A stretch of 64,000 bases of DNA. Origin: Brachionus rotundiformis (lineage: Eukaryota > Rotifera > Eurotatoria > Ploima > Brachionidae). The translations under genes were made by a program, and so were the position numbers. Location: NCBI GenBank assembly GCA_016802295.1, contig JAESIW010000137.1:1355318-1419317 (forward strand). Direction: 5' to 3'. Positions 27,001 through 36,949 of the stretch are shown here, in pieces (position 1 is the first letter of the stretch; every line of letters begins with the position of its first letter). Below the pieces are notes generated by a model that made no database searches, was not told where the DNA came from, and was given only the letters and a program-made list of their open reading frames with translations.

Positions 27001-30000
27001 ACTCAAAGCTTTAATTATTTAATTGCTAATTAATTATTTTTTAAGAACATTGAAAGCAACTCAAAACCAGAAGAGAGTCTGACTGAAGATGATTTGCCAA
27101 GATTGCTTAAGGAACTGGAGGAACTTCAGGCTAAATTTGACGCATCTGCAGTTAACAAGCACAAACTTCACATCGAATTGGAAAGCTGTATACAAAGAAT
27201 GGAAGCAGCCACTTCCATTATTGAAAGGTATTCTTGATTTTTTTATTAGCTTGACACTTAGTCAAGTAAACGAAATTGAAAATTTTATAGCCCAAGCCAA
27301 TTTGAGCTTGAGATGAACCCCAATATGGTCTGGTAATAAAAAAATATGGAATTATTTTAATTTTAGACGCTTAGTTGCTTTAGGATATTTTATTTGCTTT
27401 AATCACAAGGCTTAATTCTATTTATTTGGGGATCTTTTAATTTGAATGTGTTTTTAAAAGAGCTTTTTATTTATTTTTTTATCTATAGAATCTTAAGTGG
27501 AACATTTAGATATGCTCGAATATCTGATGATGGGTAAATTGTTTTAAAACTTTTAACTAACTTGAAAATTTTAATTGTCCATAACCTTTTGAATGAGATA
27601 ACCCTTTAAATTCAATGTATTATCTAATCTAAAAATTTTTTTCTTAACTTTAATTAATCTTTAGTTAAAAATGCACTGTTAGATGGCATAGAAAGACTTG
27701 AATCATATCTGAAGTTTCTTTTTTAATTTTTTTCAGTATTGTTTTAATTCCTGTTCTGGTAGTACCACATAGAAAAAATTTCTTTCCTCATGGACCTAAG
27801 GATTTTTATTTTTTATTACTTATCAATTTTATATATCATTTCAGCGAGTTATTTTGTGAGTGTTGACCTCCATGTTCCTGCTGATTGCATGTAACCACTC
27901 TAAATTTTTATTTTTCATTCATTGACTAAATAGTTATGAATTTTTTCTTTTGTTATAGTTCTTAATTTGACACTTTAACATACCAATCTATCCCATAGAT
28001 CTTCCTTAAACTTCCAGTGTGGAAGATAATCAGGCATTGTCAATCAGACTTAGACAGACATTCTCCAGCATTCACTTCCGTTCATCAGTGTTTCTTTTTC
28101 CCAATTTTTTTACAATTTTAGTTTTGTTTTCTTACTGTAGTTACTTTATCGGGTTTCCATAATATATGCTTAATGGAAAAAATTTGGCAATTATTTTATA
28201 TGGTTAGGTTAAGGTTATTTTTGATTTCTGAGCTTTTATGTAGACCTTAAAATTTGAGGTCATTATTTGAAGTTTTTTATATGTCCTTGAAAATTTTAAT
28301 CAAATAATAATTTTCGTGTTTTTACGCCATTATAGGAAAAGAGACTTAACTAAAGAGGAATTTGTAAAACATGTATAGTATGTATAGAAGCTGTTATTTA
28401 TGTTTGTTTTAGTAAATTTAATAATTGTGAATAAGAAAGGGGCCTAGTATGAACTTCCAACATCATTCACTTTAATATGGTAAATGATATCTCGTCATGA
28501 TAAGGTTGATAGATGGTCAAATTGTTGATGGAACAGAAATAAATGCATCCATCTTGTCTTAACTTACCACTAAAATAAGACACTTTGATGGTACCTGATA
28601 AAATCTCCTTTTACTATAAGTGTAGAAATAATTTGAGCAATAAGAATAAATTTATGGTAACATTAAAAGTTTGATACACTACCATGGTCAACTGAAAATT
28701 AGATTTAATACTTTAAGATGAGACAAAATATTCAAGAGATGGATTAAATTTAATTTTTGTCAGCATATAGTCTAGACTATATATTAAACAAAAAAATATG
28801 TTTTTTACTAAACTTGGATTTTCCTAATTGATAAAGCTTAAATAAATATAGCTTAAAGTATAAATAATTTATAAACAAAAAATAAGATCTTGAATTAATT
28901 ATAATTTTGGAAATTTTTCATCACAAACTTTAGATTTTTTTTTTTTAAATCAAAATTTTAAGATTTTTAATTAGATTTTTTTACTATCTTTTCTAAAATT
29001 GTTTTGTAATTCTTTTTGATACATGTTTGTTTGTTTCCTGAATTTTTGATCAAAAAAAAAAATGCACCTAATTAAATTAATAACTTAACACTTTGTTTTT
29101 GCTTCATTCCCCAATATCCAGAGTTAAGAAAATTACACAGATTGTGCGCATTTTTGGTCATTTTAGTTCTGTAGCACTAGTTTGAAATAGCGTAGAGTAA
29201 TAAATTGTCCAAATTGACCATTTTATTTTTTCTTAGTTTGACAAATTTGGAAGACCAATGGAAAAAATGGATAGAAGAGCATCTAAGCCATGAGCAAACA
29301 ATTACAAATTGTTTGATTACAGCTGCCTATATTTGTTACTGTGGACCATTTGATAGGGATACCAGAGAGCGTTTGGGACGATTTTTTTCAGAATGCTGTT
29401 TTAAGCATGCAATTCCAAGAGAACCACAACAAGTTTTTAAGGTTTCATATTTATTTAATTAAAATAAAAACAAATATTAATCAAAATTTAAACAAACTAG
29501 AATTTCACTTTGCCAGAATTTCTCTTCACTCCAATTCAATTGAAAGAAATTCAGCTTCTTCGTCTTCCGGTTACAGAAAACATTTTAGAAAATGGTTGTT
29601 ACCTAATTGAAGACAAGAGCTATGATAGTTGGCCACTTATATGCGACTCTTCAAGGCATTCCATCGAATGGCTCAAGACTTTCTATTCGGACAAACAACT
29701 ATTTGTCATAAAAGAATTCGAAATTAAATCAGTGCTGGAAACTTGTCTGTCCGAGGGTCATTATTTGTTATTGACAGATTGTGATGTAGTCAATTTAATG
29801 AGCAACCGTAAAATAGAAACTGTTCTTAGAAATAAGAATAGATTTTTAACCAGTGACAAGCCTTTTAAACTAAACTTGGGCAATCAGGAAATCGAATGTA
29901 ATCCAAAATTTAGAATATTTTTACATACTGGCCACGATACCACTGAAATACCGGATCACTTAGCTGCATACACTTTAGTAATTAATTTTAGACTTGTCCG

Positions 30001-33000
30001 AATAGATTTGGAAGAAGAGCTTTTGGACCGATTTCTACAATTGGCTAAGCCAAGAATTGACAGTGAAAGATATGGTCTTTTACAAGAAAAAGTTAATACA
30101 TTAAAAATAATTGATCCTTTGGAACAGGATATTACCAATTTTTTGGCTTCTGAAGTCGATTTATTGAATAGCGTTGAACCTACAAAGAGATTGTCTGATT
30201 TGAAAAAATCCTATGATGAGGCTGTAGATAGGTAAATATATATTTTTTTTAAGTTTAGCTTTATTTAAAAAATGTATAACAAATTATATCATTTTTAAAA
30301 ATGCTTTTTACAATTGACTATATCATTCAAAATTTCCTTTCCTTGGGAAATTTTGAATGGCATAGTCTTTTTTCAACCTTCTAGTTAAAAGATTTAATTT
30401 TATAAAATTTAAATAATTCAAAAATAAAAAACTTCTATGAATGATCTTGGTAGGTTGGTGAAAAATCAAATTAATTTCTGTATTTGACCCTGTGTTGTAA
30501 AATTAAATTTTGAAAATGGTACATTTAATGTGTTATCATCGCAAAATAAGTTATTTTGAGTTTTTTGAATTTGGAATTTGATCTTCTGGATACCAGATTT
30601 AATTTTTATAAAGCAATAGTCAAAAAGTAATCTTAAGAGATGCATATAAAGAATTCTATTTATTTTTGTTTAATATCATTACTTCACACTCTTTAGCCTT
30701 TTGTTCAGATTAACTAATCGATCTTTCTAACCTATCTAAGTTTGGTTCCCGTCGGAGTCATCATTGGTCATGTCTTAGGAGTACAAAATAAAACTTTGTT
30801 TGATATTCAGTCTTTTTTGGAACAAATTGGTTCAGTACTTGTTCTAATGTACACTTTTTTGGCTTAGAATTTCTTTACCGGAAAATATTGCCAAGGCATC
30901 CATAATAAAGTATTCAATTTTGGTTATTCTAACCTTTTCCCAAGATTCGTATCAATACAGTTAATATTCAACAACAAGAGTTGCATGTAAATTATAAATT
31001 TTTCTCAAAAAGTCTTCTTTTGGTTTCCATTTTTGATATTTTGCTGCATACAATTTAAAATTTCAAAAAATATTGGCATAGAGCTTCTTGAAAATGTACA
31101 GAGCTTCTTCTGTTTTCCAGTCCAAATGAAATTTTATTTATTTCAAAAAAAATTAATAATTTTAAAGAATTAAATTAAATCTTACATGTTATTAAAAGTT
31201 TAAATTTTAAACTAATAAAATAATCTATTAATTATTTATTTAATTTTTAGTAATATGCGAATTGAAATTGCTGAAGAGCCATTAACAAAGACAAGAGAAA
31301 GCTATCGAGAAATAGCAGTCCGAGGCGCTATATGTTTTGATGTAATATCATGCCTGAAAGAGATAAATTCTAATTACATTCTCTCATTTAAACAATTCAT
31401 TGATATATTCGATGATGCTTTGTTCCAATTCGAAAGGTAGCAAAAAATTTAGAATTTTATAAAAATTAATTTGATAAAAATTTTCAGATCATCAACTCCA
31501 CAAGTTATAAACAAATTAACATCAAGAGTTTTTGCTTGTTTATCCAGACTAATGAACGAATCAGATAGAAAAGTTTTTGCTATCTTATTAAGCATGGAAA
31601 TCGAGGCATCTGCCGGACGATTAAGAGTAGGTGAGCGAGAATTTTTGATATCACCAATTTATGGTGCCATGCTAATGCAAACAATTACCAACAAACAAAT
31701 GACTGATCATAAGCACTGGCAGGCCAAAAAACCCTTCGATTGGATGTCTGAAGATCAGTTTTTGAATTTGCAGTATTTGGCTGTATCACAGTCCTGGTTT
31801 AATGAACCTTTTGAAAGAATGGGTCGTGATGGATGGGAAACTCAATGGAGGAGTCTGTGTGAATCTGAAACACCCGAATCAGTCTCACTGCCAGAGAAAT
31901 TGGACGATATTTTAAGTCCAATTCAGCGATTTTGCATTGTTAGGGCAGTAAGAGGAGACCGCATATTACAAATTTCACTAGCATTTGTTGCAAATGTTCT
32001 TGGTAAAAGTTATGTATCAAGCAACACCATTGACTTGGACTCTATTTATGCTGAAAGTAATTCTCAAAAACCAATAGTTTTAATGTATCAAGAGGAATCT
32101 GAAACAATAAGACGGTATTTCAGCATTTATGCCAAGTCTAAAATGGGCTCCAACTTTTCCATTATTGATATTAACTCTCTTGGCTCGGGAGCTGATAAAC
32201 AAATAAAAAGAATGCTACAGAAACCAATGGAAGAAGTAATGAGAATTAGTTAAGATTATTTAAATAGTTTAATTATAAAAAATATTATTTATTTAAAGGG
32301 AAATTGGGTTCTTTTATTAAATTGTCATAATTCAGCCAAAATACTTCATCAAATTGAGAGCATTCTTGTTGATTCGAACCATAAAAACGTTGATCCAAAC
32401 TTTAGATGCTGGATTTCTTTGCTACAATCGGACAGCAAACCTCCAACATCGTTAATGCTGAATTCAGTGCGAGCATTTATAGGACCTGCATTGACGGTCA
32501 AAGAGAATATTGTTAGATTATTTAGCTGGGTTGATTCGGAACAGCTAAAGATCTCAAGTCGTCCTGAATGGACCATTCTACTCCATAATTTATGCTATTT
32601 CCACAGTTGTTTGAAATTGAGAAATAGGTACACAAGATGTGGATGGAACTCGCCCAATACTCTCAATTTTACAACTGAAGAATTTTTGGTATTCTTACAA
32701 GACAAGATTTAATTATTTTTCCTATTTTTGTGATTAAAGGAATCTCTGAAAATTGCTGGTCAAGACTATTTTCAAAATGATGCGCCATCTAGAGGTGACT
32801 CAATCAAATCAGTCAGTGACTCGGTCAGGTCGACATCTCTCCAAATATTAAAATATACAATTGCTGATGTAATTTTTTTTAATTTAAAAAATATTTTATT
32901 TAAAACAAATTATCTTACTAAAAATTTGACTGGTAATAATTAGATTTATTTATCGATCCAAAGTATTAGACCAATTTTAGGTCTAAAATTGATAAGATAG

Positions 33001-34905
33001 GATAAATTTTGATACCTTTTTTCGAAAAGATATCTAACAAGTCTTTATATTTCATTAAATTTAAACTTAATAAACAACGAATTAAAATTTTACTTTTAAG
33101 ACTAACATTTTATACTAAATTCTTTTATGATCCGACTCAAACAAAAATTTTTAGATAATGATTCTAAGATTATTTTTTATTTTTGAAATTAAATTAAAGA
33201 TAAATTGGTTAGATCACGTAAAACAAAAAATAAATTTTTATTTTTAAGGCCTTAATTAAATTCTTCCTATTTTATAAGTTTAACTTTTTTCAATTGTTTT
33301 AAAAATAACTCTAAAATTAAATTTTTTCCAGCTTATTTACGGAAGTTCGGCTTCAAATGAATATGATTTACAAGCTATTGAATGTATTGCTGACTATTGG
33401 ATCGCTTCTATTTCAAATCGAAAAGATTTTGAATTATCGAAATTAAAATATAAAATTCCATCACAATTTACATCACAACCAGCAAAGTTAACCTCATTAC
33501 AGCAAGCATTGGAAAACATTTCACCATTACAGCTTGAGGCACCTGAAGCGTGCCATATGTTGCCATCTATAGAAACAGTTTTAGGCGATGATGTTTTCAT
33601 TATGACAAGATTGAGCAAATTAATAGATAACTTGCTCTCATCACCAACAATGGTAAAAGCCTATAAAAGACCACTTACTCCTTTTGATAGTAAATCAATT
33701 ACTCTGGTTTCAATTTGATTTTTAACTCAATTGTCATTTAGATAGTGTAGTTCCACAAATTAACTCAAACTCAAATAATCCGATAGTGAGTCAATTCAAT
33801 ACATTCTCCACATCCAGCTTTATGGCCTCTCAAAACAAAAAATACAATGATCTAAATGAGTATTGCACTATGATTTTGACTACCAAGCTGCCCAAGACTT
33901 ATTCAAAGGTAAAATGAAAATTTTTTTATTAATAGATATAAAAAATGTTTGAATATAGGAGTATATAAACGAAAAAGTCAAGAAAAATGGAGGTTGGAGT
34001 ACTTACAACTTTTGGATAGTTAACGAAATGAAATTGATAAGTAATTTGATAAATACAATCAAAAATCATGCTCAAGTAGGAATAATAAAAATAAATTCAC
34101 TAATTAAAATTTATTAATTTTAAATAATTATATCAAGATTATCAAAAATGCAACAGAAAACCGAAAACTTGGTTGGGAAATAAGCTCTGAAGTCTTAGAA
34201 GTGGCCGATAGTCTGTATTATAACCAAATACCTAAAGAATGGTGCATTTTGTCCGGGAGTGAATCACATTTCAGTCATTATTCGTTAGGTTCATTTTTAA
34301 ATGACATAACAGTTCGTTTCCAACATATAGATAAATGTCTTACAATCGGAAGGGAAAAAAATCCTGCCTTTAACCTTGGAGCATTTTACTACCCACAGAA
34401 TTTATTGGCTATTTTTAAATTCGAGACTTTAAAGACCAAAAATCAAGCTGAAGATTATGGTTGTGTTGAAAGTTTGGTATTCCAAACTGAGATGACCTCC
34501 AGAGACAAAGAGCATGTAAAAAAATAAAATAATTTTTTTATTAGAGAATCATTTAAATTAATAATTTTAAAGTTGAGAGATCCACCAAAGGAAGGAATGT
34601 TTATATATGGTTTGTATTTGTGGGGATGTCATTGGGAAAAAAGCACTTCTGAGTTGGTAGATCAGCCTATTAAGTTGAAGGAAGGTAATATGCCACTACC
34701 AGTTATTCATTTGACATGCTGGTTAGAGTCTGAAAAGCCTTTGCTGAATGATACCAGCAAATCTCAGGATCTATACAAATGTCCTGTGTTTCCAAATCGA
34801 AGCGAACGAGATCAAAGTGTTTTTGATATTGATTTAATTCACGCTGGAATTCCGGCTATAAAATGGGCTATGCGCGGCGTGTGTGCCACTCTTAAACCTT
34901 ATTAA
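9054..34905 (+). CDS. Divergent dynein heavy chain, outer-arm DNAH5/DNAH8 class, 50 exons, 5217 residues
   Basis: I joined 50 exons with GT-AG introns. Exon lengths sum to 15654 nt and every phase matches, giving one frame from ATG 9054 to TAA 34905. Order: DHC_N1 tail, linker (DHC_N2), AAA1-AAA4, stalk with microtubule-binding region, AAA5-AAA6 and C-terminal domain. Tail motifs such as GPNSELERW, ITDAQNECRDKVKFL, RNAPPIGGAISWVRQ and KKRRVFPRYYFLSNP follow the DNAH5/DNAH8 pattern. The family drives ciliary beating as outer-arm ATPases on axonemal doublets. Walker A motifs are present in AAA1 (GKPNSGKT), AAA2 (GQPCTGKT) and AAA3 (GPRGCGKS) but lost in AAA4. The protein is longer than usual (about 4500-4700), mainly from a tail insertion. 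It could instead be DNHD1-like; the tail similarity argues for DNAH5/8. A poly(A) signal AATAAA lies at 34943. Confidence 0.9.
9943..10476 (+). other. Dynein intron 2 (534 bp)
   Basis: GTTAGC donor and TTAAG acceptor; the junction gives the conserved KIIDAGITDAQNE sequence. Contents are AT-rich and nothing else is recognised. Confidence 0.6.
11300..11752 (+). other. Acidic, serine-rich insertion in the dynein tail
   Basis: About 150 residues within exon 4, between the conserved DVIFGHLDMFCQRIRYLID segment and the helix resumed in exon 5. The start is rich in Ser/Asp/Glu (YDSESDEDFDEEFEVKEK) and the rest in Lys/Glu/Ser. DNAH5 and DNAH8 have only a short linker here. The codons are in frame and show no splice signals that would remove the segment cleanly. 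It is likely a disordered, possibly phosphorylated or binding insertion. The phosphorylation idea is inference. Confidence 0.6.
12320..12856 (+). other. Dynein intron 7 (537 bp)
   Basis: AT-rich intron between the FDYYK and NNPPILRNAPP segments. No feature is recognised inside. Confidence 0.6.
17250..18081 (+). other. Dynein intron 14 (832 bp) with several short inverted GGTTAA/TTAACC motifs
   Basis: Separates the linker exon from the HSNYLRDLF exon. It contains repeated ATGGTTAAC- and TTAACCAT-type words (near 17493, 17562, 17714 and 17738), including a short palindrome TGGTTAAGTC/GACTTAAC around 17712-17740. These may be remains of an inverted-repeat element, but no boundaries can be drawn. 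Confidence 0.4.
18082..19890 (+). other. Dynein exons 15-20: entry to the motor and AAA1
   Basis: Exons: 18082-18193, 18521-18717, 18766-18864, 18922-19059, 19113-19491, 19549-19890. AAA1 is the main ATPase site of dyneins. Walker A is GKPNSGKT at 18682-18705 (residues 2194-2201) instead of the near-invariant GPAGTGKT. Walker B is ALFDELQNL in place of CFDEFNRI, keeping the Asp-Glu pair (D2246, E2247). The ITPLTERCFLTI lead-in and a sensor Asn (STLN) are kept. The MNPGYAGR motif is replaced (TLNVSKDSGR). The site therefore looks able to bind nucleotide, but it is unusually diverged. Confidence 0.8.
18194..18520 (+). other. Dynein intron 15 (327 bp)
   Basis: Phase 1 intron between VYVLDEN and SNINPKFCVLDD. 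AT-rich, nothing further seen. Confidence 0.55.
19947..21305 (+). other. Dynein exons 21-26: AAA2
   Basis: Exons: 19947-20106, 20160-20268, 20328-20516, 20564-20650, 20786-20812, 20956-21305. Walker A GQPCTGKT is at 19961-19984 (residues 2530-2537). The Walker B region reads TWLCLDGQILPNW, matching the usual WIVFDGPVDAVW. The ASPSILSK segment corresponds to ASPATVSR, with the Arg finger position replaced by Lys. Exon 25 is a 27-bp microexon encoding nine residues (QNNSLNVAQ). Confidence 0.8.
21563..23253 (+). other. Dynein exons 27-31: AAA3
   Basis: Exons: 21563-21747, 22359-22558, 22608-22748, 22802-23047, 23101-23253. Walker A GPRGCGKS is at 21693-21716 (residues 2876-2883). Walker B is SIFIDDIDVPVTDQNG. 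The usual GPPGGGRN stretch is not conserved (YGTMTYDPSKSQ). The following helix FNMKTIITILQNLRILS matches the usual FNLRDISKVFQGM region. Confidence 0.8.
21748..22358 (+). other. Dynein intron 27 (611 bp)
   Basis: AT-rich intron within AAA3, phase 1. Nothing else is recognised. Confidence 0.55.
23342..24529 (+). other. Dynein exons 32-35: AAA4 with lost Walker A
   Basis: Exons: 23342-23428, 23482-23648, 23702-23888, 23937-24529. The position of the AAA4 P-loop, normally GVGGSGKQSL, reads GNIGNHLTSL (residues 3232-3241), so the catalytic Lys and the following Ser/Thr are missing. The rest of the module is conserved: NIFLSENAAYHIIRIYRIL before it and EYLDTINSLLNNGECNDLF after it. AAA4 therefore probably cannot bind ATP. 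Residues near 24360-24530 form a Pro/Lys/Ser-rich insertion before the stalk. Confidence 0.8.
24530..25199 (+). other. Dynein intron 35 (670 bp)
   Basis: AT-rich intron (phase 2) before the stalk exon. The acceptor after TACCAACAG gives KNNHMETNAKSKLHFFIGPN. Nothing else is recognised. Confidence 0.55.
25200..27227 (+). other. Dynein exons 36-39: stalk coiled coil and microtubule-binding domain
   Basis: Exons: 25200-25993, 26047-26495, 26563-26595, 27046-27227 (residues about 3485-3971). A long charged helix (KQCENDIIRLTKVLDTLNK onward) leads to the NPPALIGQIMEMIMILIG motif that marks the base of the microtubule-binding head. A Lys/Glu-rich insertion (PPKEKEKKTVSVLEANKGK) interrupts the head, followed by SHWKQYQNIMADSTKF. 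The returning helix is ASEDAATLVNYVIAILEY to SIIER. Exon 38 is only 33 bp. Confidence 0.75.
26596..27045 (+). other. Dynein intron 38 (450 bp)
   Basis: AT-rich intron in the returning stalk helix. Nothing recognised. Confidence 0.5.
27228..29236 (+). other. Dynein intron 39 (2009 bp), the longest in the gene
   Basis: Lies between SIIER and SLTNLEDQWKKW, which are adjacent in other dyneins, so no coding exon is missing. A short open stretch after the donor (27228-27316) is read-through. The middle is less AT-rich than the flanks and holds a decayed LINE fragment on the minus strand (listed separately). Confidence 0.65.
27735..28115 (-). mobile_element. Decayed non-LTR retrotransposon (LINE) fragment, end of reverse transcriptase and C-terminal tail
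   Basis: Reading the minus strand across frames shows, in the expected order, the features found at the 3' end of RTE-type or related LINE ORFs: an ETLMNGSECWRMS segment (resembling the common LLYGSECW motif), then IIFHTGSLRKIYGIDW (FHxxCLRKI-type), then a GKK...G-rich tail resembling GKRxRGRPxxTW. Stops and frameshifts separate them, so it is a fossil. The family assignment rests on motif order alone. Confidence 0.5.
30232..31250 (+). other. Dynein intron 41 (1019 bp) containing a strong hairpin
   Basis: Phase 2 intron between AVDR and NMRIEIAEEP. Its first part carries a 52-nt near-perfect stem-loop (listed separately). The rest, about 30660-31130, is slightly less AT-rich than typical introns here but has no assignable coding capacity. 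Confidence 0.6.
30316..30367 (+). repeat. Intronic inverted repeat, 22-bp arms with an 8-nt loop
   Basis: Left arm 30316-30337 and right arm 30346-30367 are reverse complements with two mismatches; the loop is 30338-30345. The transcript can fold into a 22-bp hairpin. The size is near a miRNA stem, but the loop is short and flanking pairing is weak. It may instead be a solo remnant of a palindromic element. Confidence 0.7.
32869..33331 (+). other. Dynein intron 45 (463 bp)
   Basis: AT-rich; contains a small palindrome near 32971 (CAATTTTAG/CTAAAATTG). Nothing else is recognised. Confidence 0.5.
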
Positions 34906-35400
34906 AACCTAATAATGTAAAATTCGAATCGTTTTTATCTTTAATAAATTTAATTTATCGAATTTAATTAATAAAAATTTTTAAAGAATTACTTTATCAT
35001 TCTTTAAAATCATGTTAATAATTTTTTTTTTAAATTTTATTAAAACTAAATGGAATTTTCAGTTGATCGAAATTGACTTAATTTTATTTATTAATTTTAG
35101 TTATTAGTTGCCAACCATTAAACCATTAAACAATTTTTAATTAAAAGTTTTTAAATATGAAGTAAAAATAATAAAATTTAAAAAATCCGATGCATCCAAT
35201 TTTTTTTAAAAGATAATATGAATTATGAATAGATAAAAATTAGAATTATTTTTTATGAAGAATTTGTGTTTTCATTGGATTAATGATTTTTTGATTGGAG
35301 AAACATAAATTCGAGACTAGTTGGATGTATTAAGTGGTTCCTTATCGTTTGTTATTTTTATCATCCATATGCCTGAGGCTGTAAAATGTGTTTGTAAGCT
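34906..35400. other. Intergenic downstream of the dynein gene
   Basis: Holds the likely dynein poly(A) signal AATAAA at 34943-34948, 38 bases after the stop. The remainder is AT-rich with nothing recognised. Confidence 0.5.
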
Positions 35401-35925
35401 TTTTGCATCAAGTTAATTTTAATAAAAACATAACAATGAATGGTAAGCAACTCGAAATTACAGACAAAGAACGTGATCTGGAAATTTGTCCAAGCTTAGA
35501 ATGGTGCTACAAGCAACATTAAGAGCAAACACAGCCTACTCATGTCAGAAGTTGAGCAAAGCTTTCTAGATCTTATTTATAAAATCGTTTAGAATGCATT
35601 ATGTGGCATTTGTTGGACCAAACTTATGGCAACTTGGTATCATAATACAAAAGAGATTGGAAGAAAAAGTCAAGATTAGATACACTCGTTAAAAGCTAAA
35701 AAGAACTTCCATATGTAAAAAAGGCCAGAAATTTGGACCTATCGACTTTTCATTATCCAAGACATTGAGTAGTAAATTAAGATCATAAATAGATCATTCA
35801 TTGTAAGTCATCAAATAACAAATAAGACTTAATCTAATAGTTTAAAGCAGAGATGATACTAGTGTCAAAAGAAAACCAGTTGACTGAGGATGCCTAACTA
35901 AACTTTCCAAAAAAAATATTAGTAT
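35400..35925 (+). mobile_element. Decayed LINE reverse-transcriptase fragment
   Basis: From 35433 one frame reads TMNGKQLEITDKERDLEI followed by SLEWCYKQH, closely resembling the MNGxxLExTxxEKDLGVxIsxxLKW signature near the C-terminus of CR1/Jockey-type reverse transcriptases. Then, in shifted frames, come ANTAYSCQKLSKAF, DLIYKIV and a region rich in charged residues where the WNP...IExVQRRATK block is expected. Several stops and frameshifts show it is dead. Extent is approximate. Confidence 0.5.
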
Positions 35926-36185
35926 AATATAATATATCAATAAATGATTTTTTTTGAAGAAGACTAAGTAATAATTTACTTTTCAAGTAAAAAATATTAT
36001 CTACATACTTGCCCTTAAAGCGAAACTAAATGTATTGTTTTTTCTAAATTATCAGAGAAAAATTTTAAAAATATTGTCGGCCTATCTAAATATTTTTTAA
36101 AAAAATCCTTCTGTTAATTTCACATGGATTATATTTTATTTCGACTCTGAAAAAAATCTTTCGATTAATAAACAATTAAATTGTT

Positions 36186-36808
36186 ATGATGAAATACATA
36201 ATTTTGTTAATTTTAATTAAGTATTCCCAATCGGAATATACATTCTTGGATTGGTCAACATGTGGACCATCAGATATTGATTTTATAGAAAACAACATTA
36301 CACCAATGGTAATTTTAAATTTAAAAAATTCATCCAAATAATAATTTAAGAAATGAAAATTAATTGTTTTAAGCCAATTATTTTTCCCAATCCGGTCGAT
36401 TGGAAATTCAAAGCAAATTTAAAACGGCCCATCGATGGTCCGATAAAAAGTAATGTGACAATAGTGCGAACATTGTCCGGCTTACAGCTTCCAATAAGAT
36501 GTTATCTAATGAATGGTCAATGGGTGGGATCATGTGTTTATCCAGATCTTTGCGATTCAATAATGTATGTGACCAATTTGAATAAAGATAACTGTCCAAA
36601 CAATTTTATTCAAAACGGTGTTGACTGTCAATGTCCATTCAATCTCCAATCTGGCTTAATTGAGCTTAAAGACATAATTCAAACATATTCACCAGCGTTC
36701 TTGAACAATTCTTGGCTTCTCAATGGCGATTACAAAATTAAAATTGAAGCCAGCGATTCACGTGGCTTCTTTTTCTGTTTAACTTTGGCTTTTACCATCA
36801 AATCATAG
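36186..36808 (+). CDS. GM2A: Ganglioside GM2-activator-like lipid-transfer protein (ML superfamily)
   Basis: Two exons, 36186-36308 and 36374-36808 (65-bp intron, phase 0), give 185 residues; the human protein has 193. Two ATGs stand in tandem at 36186 and 36189. The signal peptide is MMKYIILLILIKYSQS. The mature part begins FLDWSTCGP and keeps the GM2A cysteine pattern: LPIRCYLMNGQWVGSCVYP, LCDS, KDNCPNNF, GVDCQCPFNLQSG and FFFCLTL. The WLLNGDYKIKIEAS segment matches SWLTTGNYRIE. GM2A is a lysosomal cofactor that lifts glycolipids out of membranes for hydrolases. A substrate other than GM2 is likely in an invertebrate. The gene is convergent with the DUF4419 gene, with about 140 bp between the stops. 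Confidence 0.85.
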
Positions 36809-36949
36809 AGAATATGATTTTTTTTTAATTTTATTTTTCTAAAAGTTTAAACTACAAAGAAAATTAAATTATAAAATTAATAACTAATAAAAACTGCCCC
36901 AATTAATTATAAAAAGTTTAATAATCAGAAAATTTCTAAATTTGATAAA

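Larger units (their letters stand above)
29237..34905 (+). other. Dynein exons 40-50: AAA5, AAA6 and C-terminal domain
   Basis: Exons: 29237-29441, 29501-30231, 31251-31436, 31488-32235, 32299-32688, 32740-32868, 33332-33689, 33742-33908, 33959-34075, 34138-34515, 34573-34905. AAA5 reads WPLICDSSRHSIEWLKTF where WPLLIDPQ is usual. AAA6 keeps YREIAVRGAICFDVIS and GNWVLLLNCHNSAKILHQIE (for GxWVLLQNCHL). The C-terminal domain keeps GMFIYGLYLWGCHWEKS and MPLPVIHLTCW. The protein ends IKWAMRGVCATLKPY, matching the usual WVLRGVALL end, so the gene is complete. Confidence 0.85.

Noticed and set aside
30690..31140. Possible retroelement gag-like remnant on the minus strand in dynein intron 41
   Set aside because: A few translated stretches look protein-like, but no diagnostic motif, LTR or zinc knuckle was seen, so the call cannot be supported.
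9054..34905. Interpretation as a degraded dynein pseudogene because of short open frames and odd Walker motifs
   Set aside because: All 50 exons join with GT-AG introns in consistent phase and the conserved C-terminus is intact, which a dead gene would not maintain.
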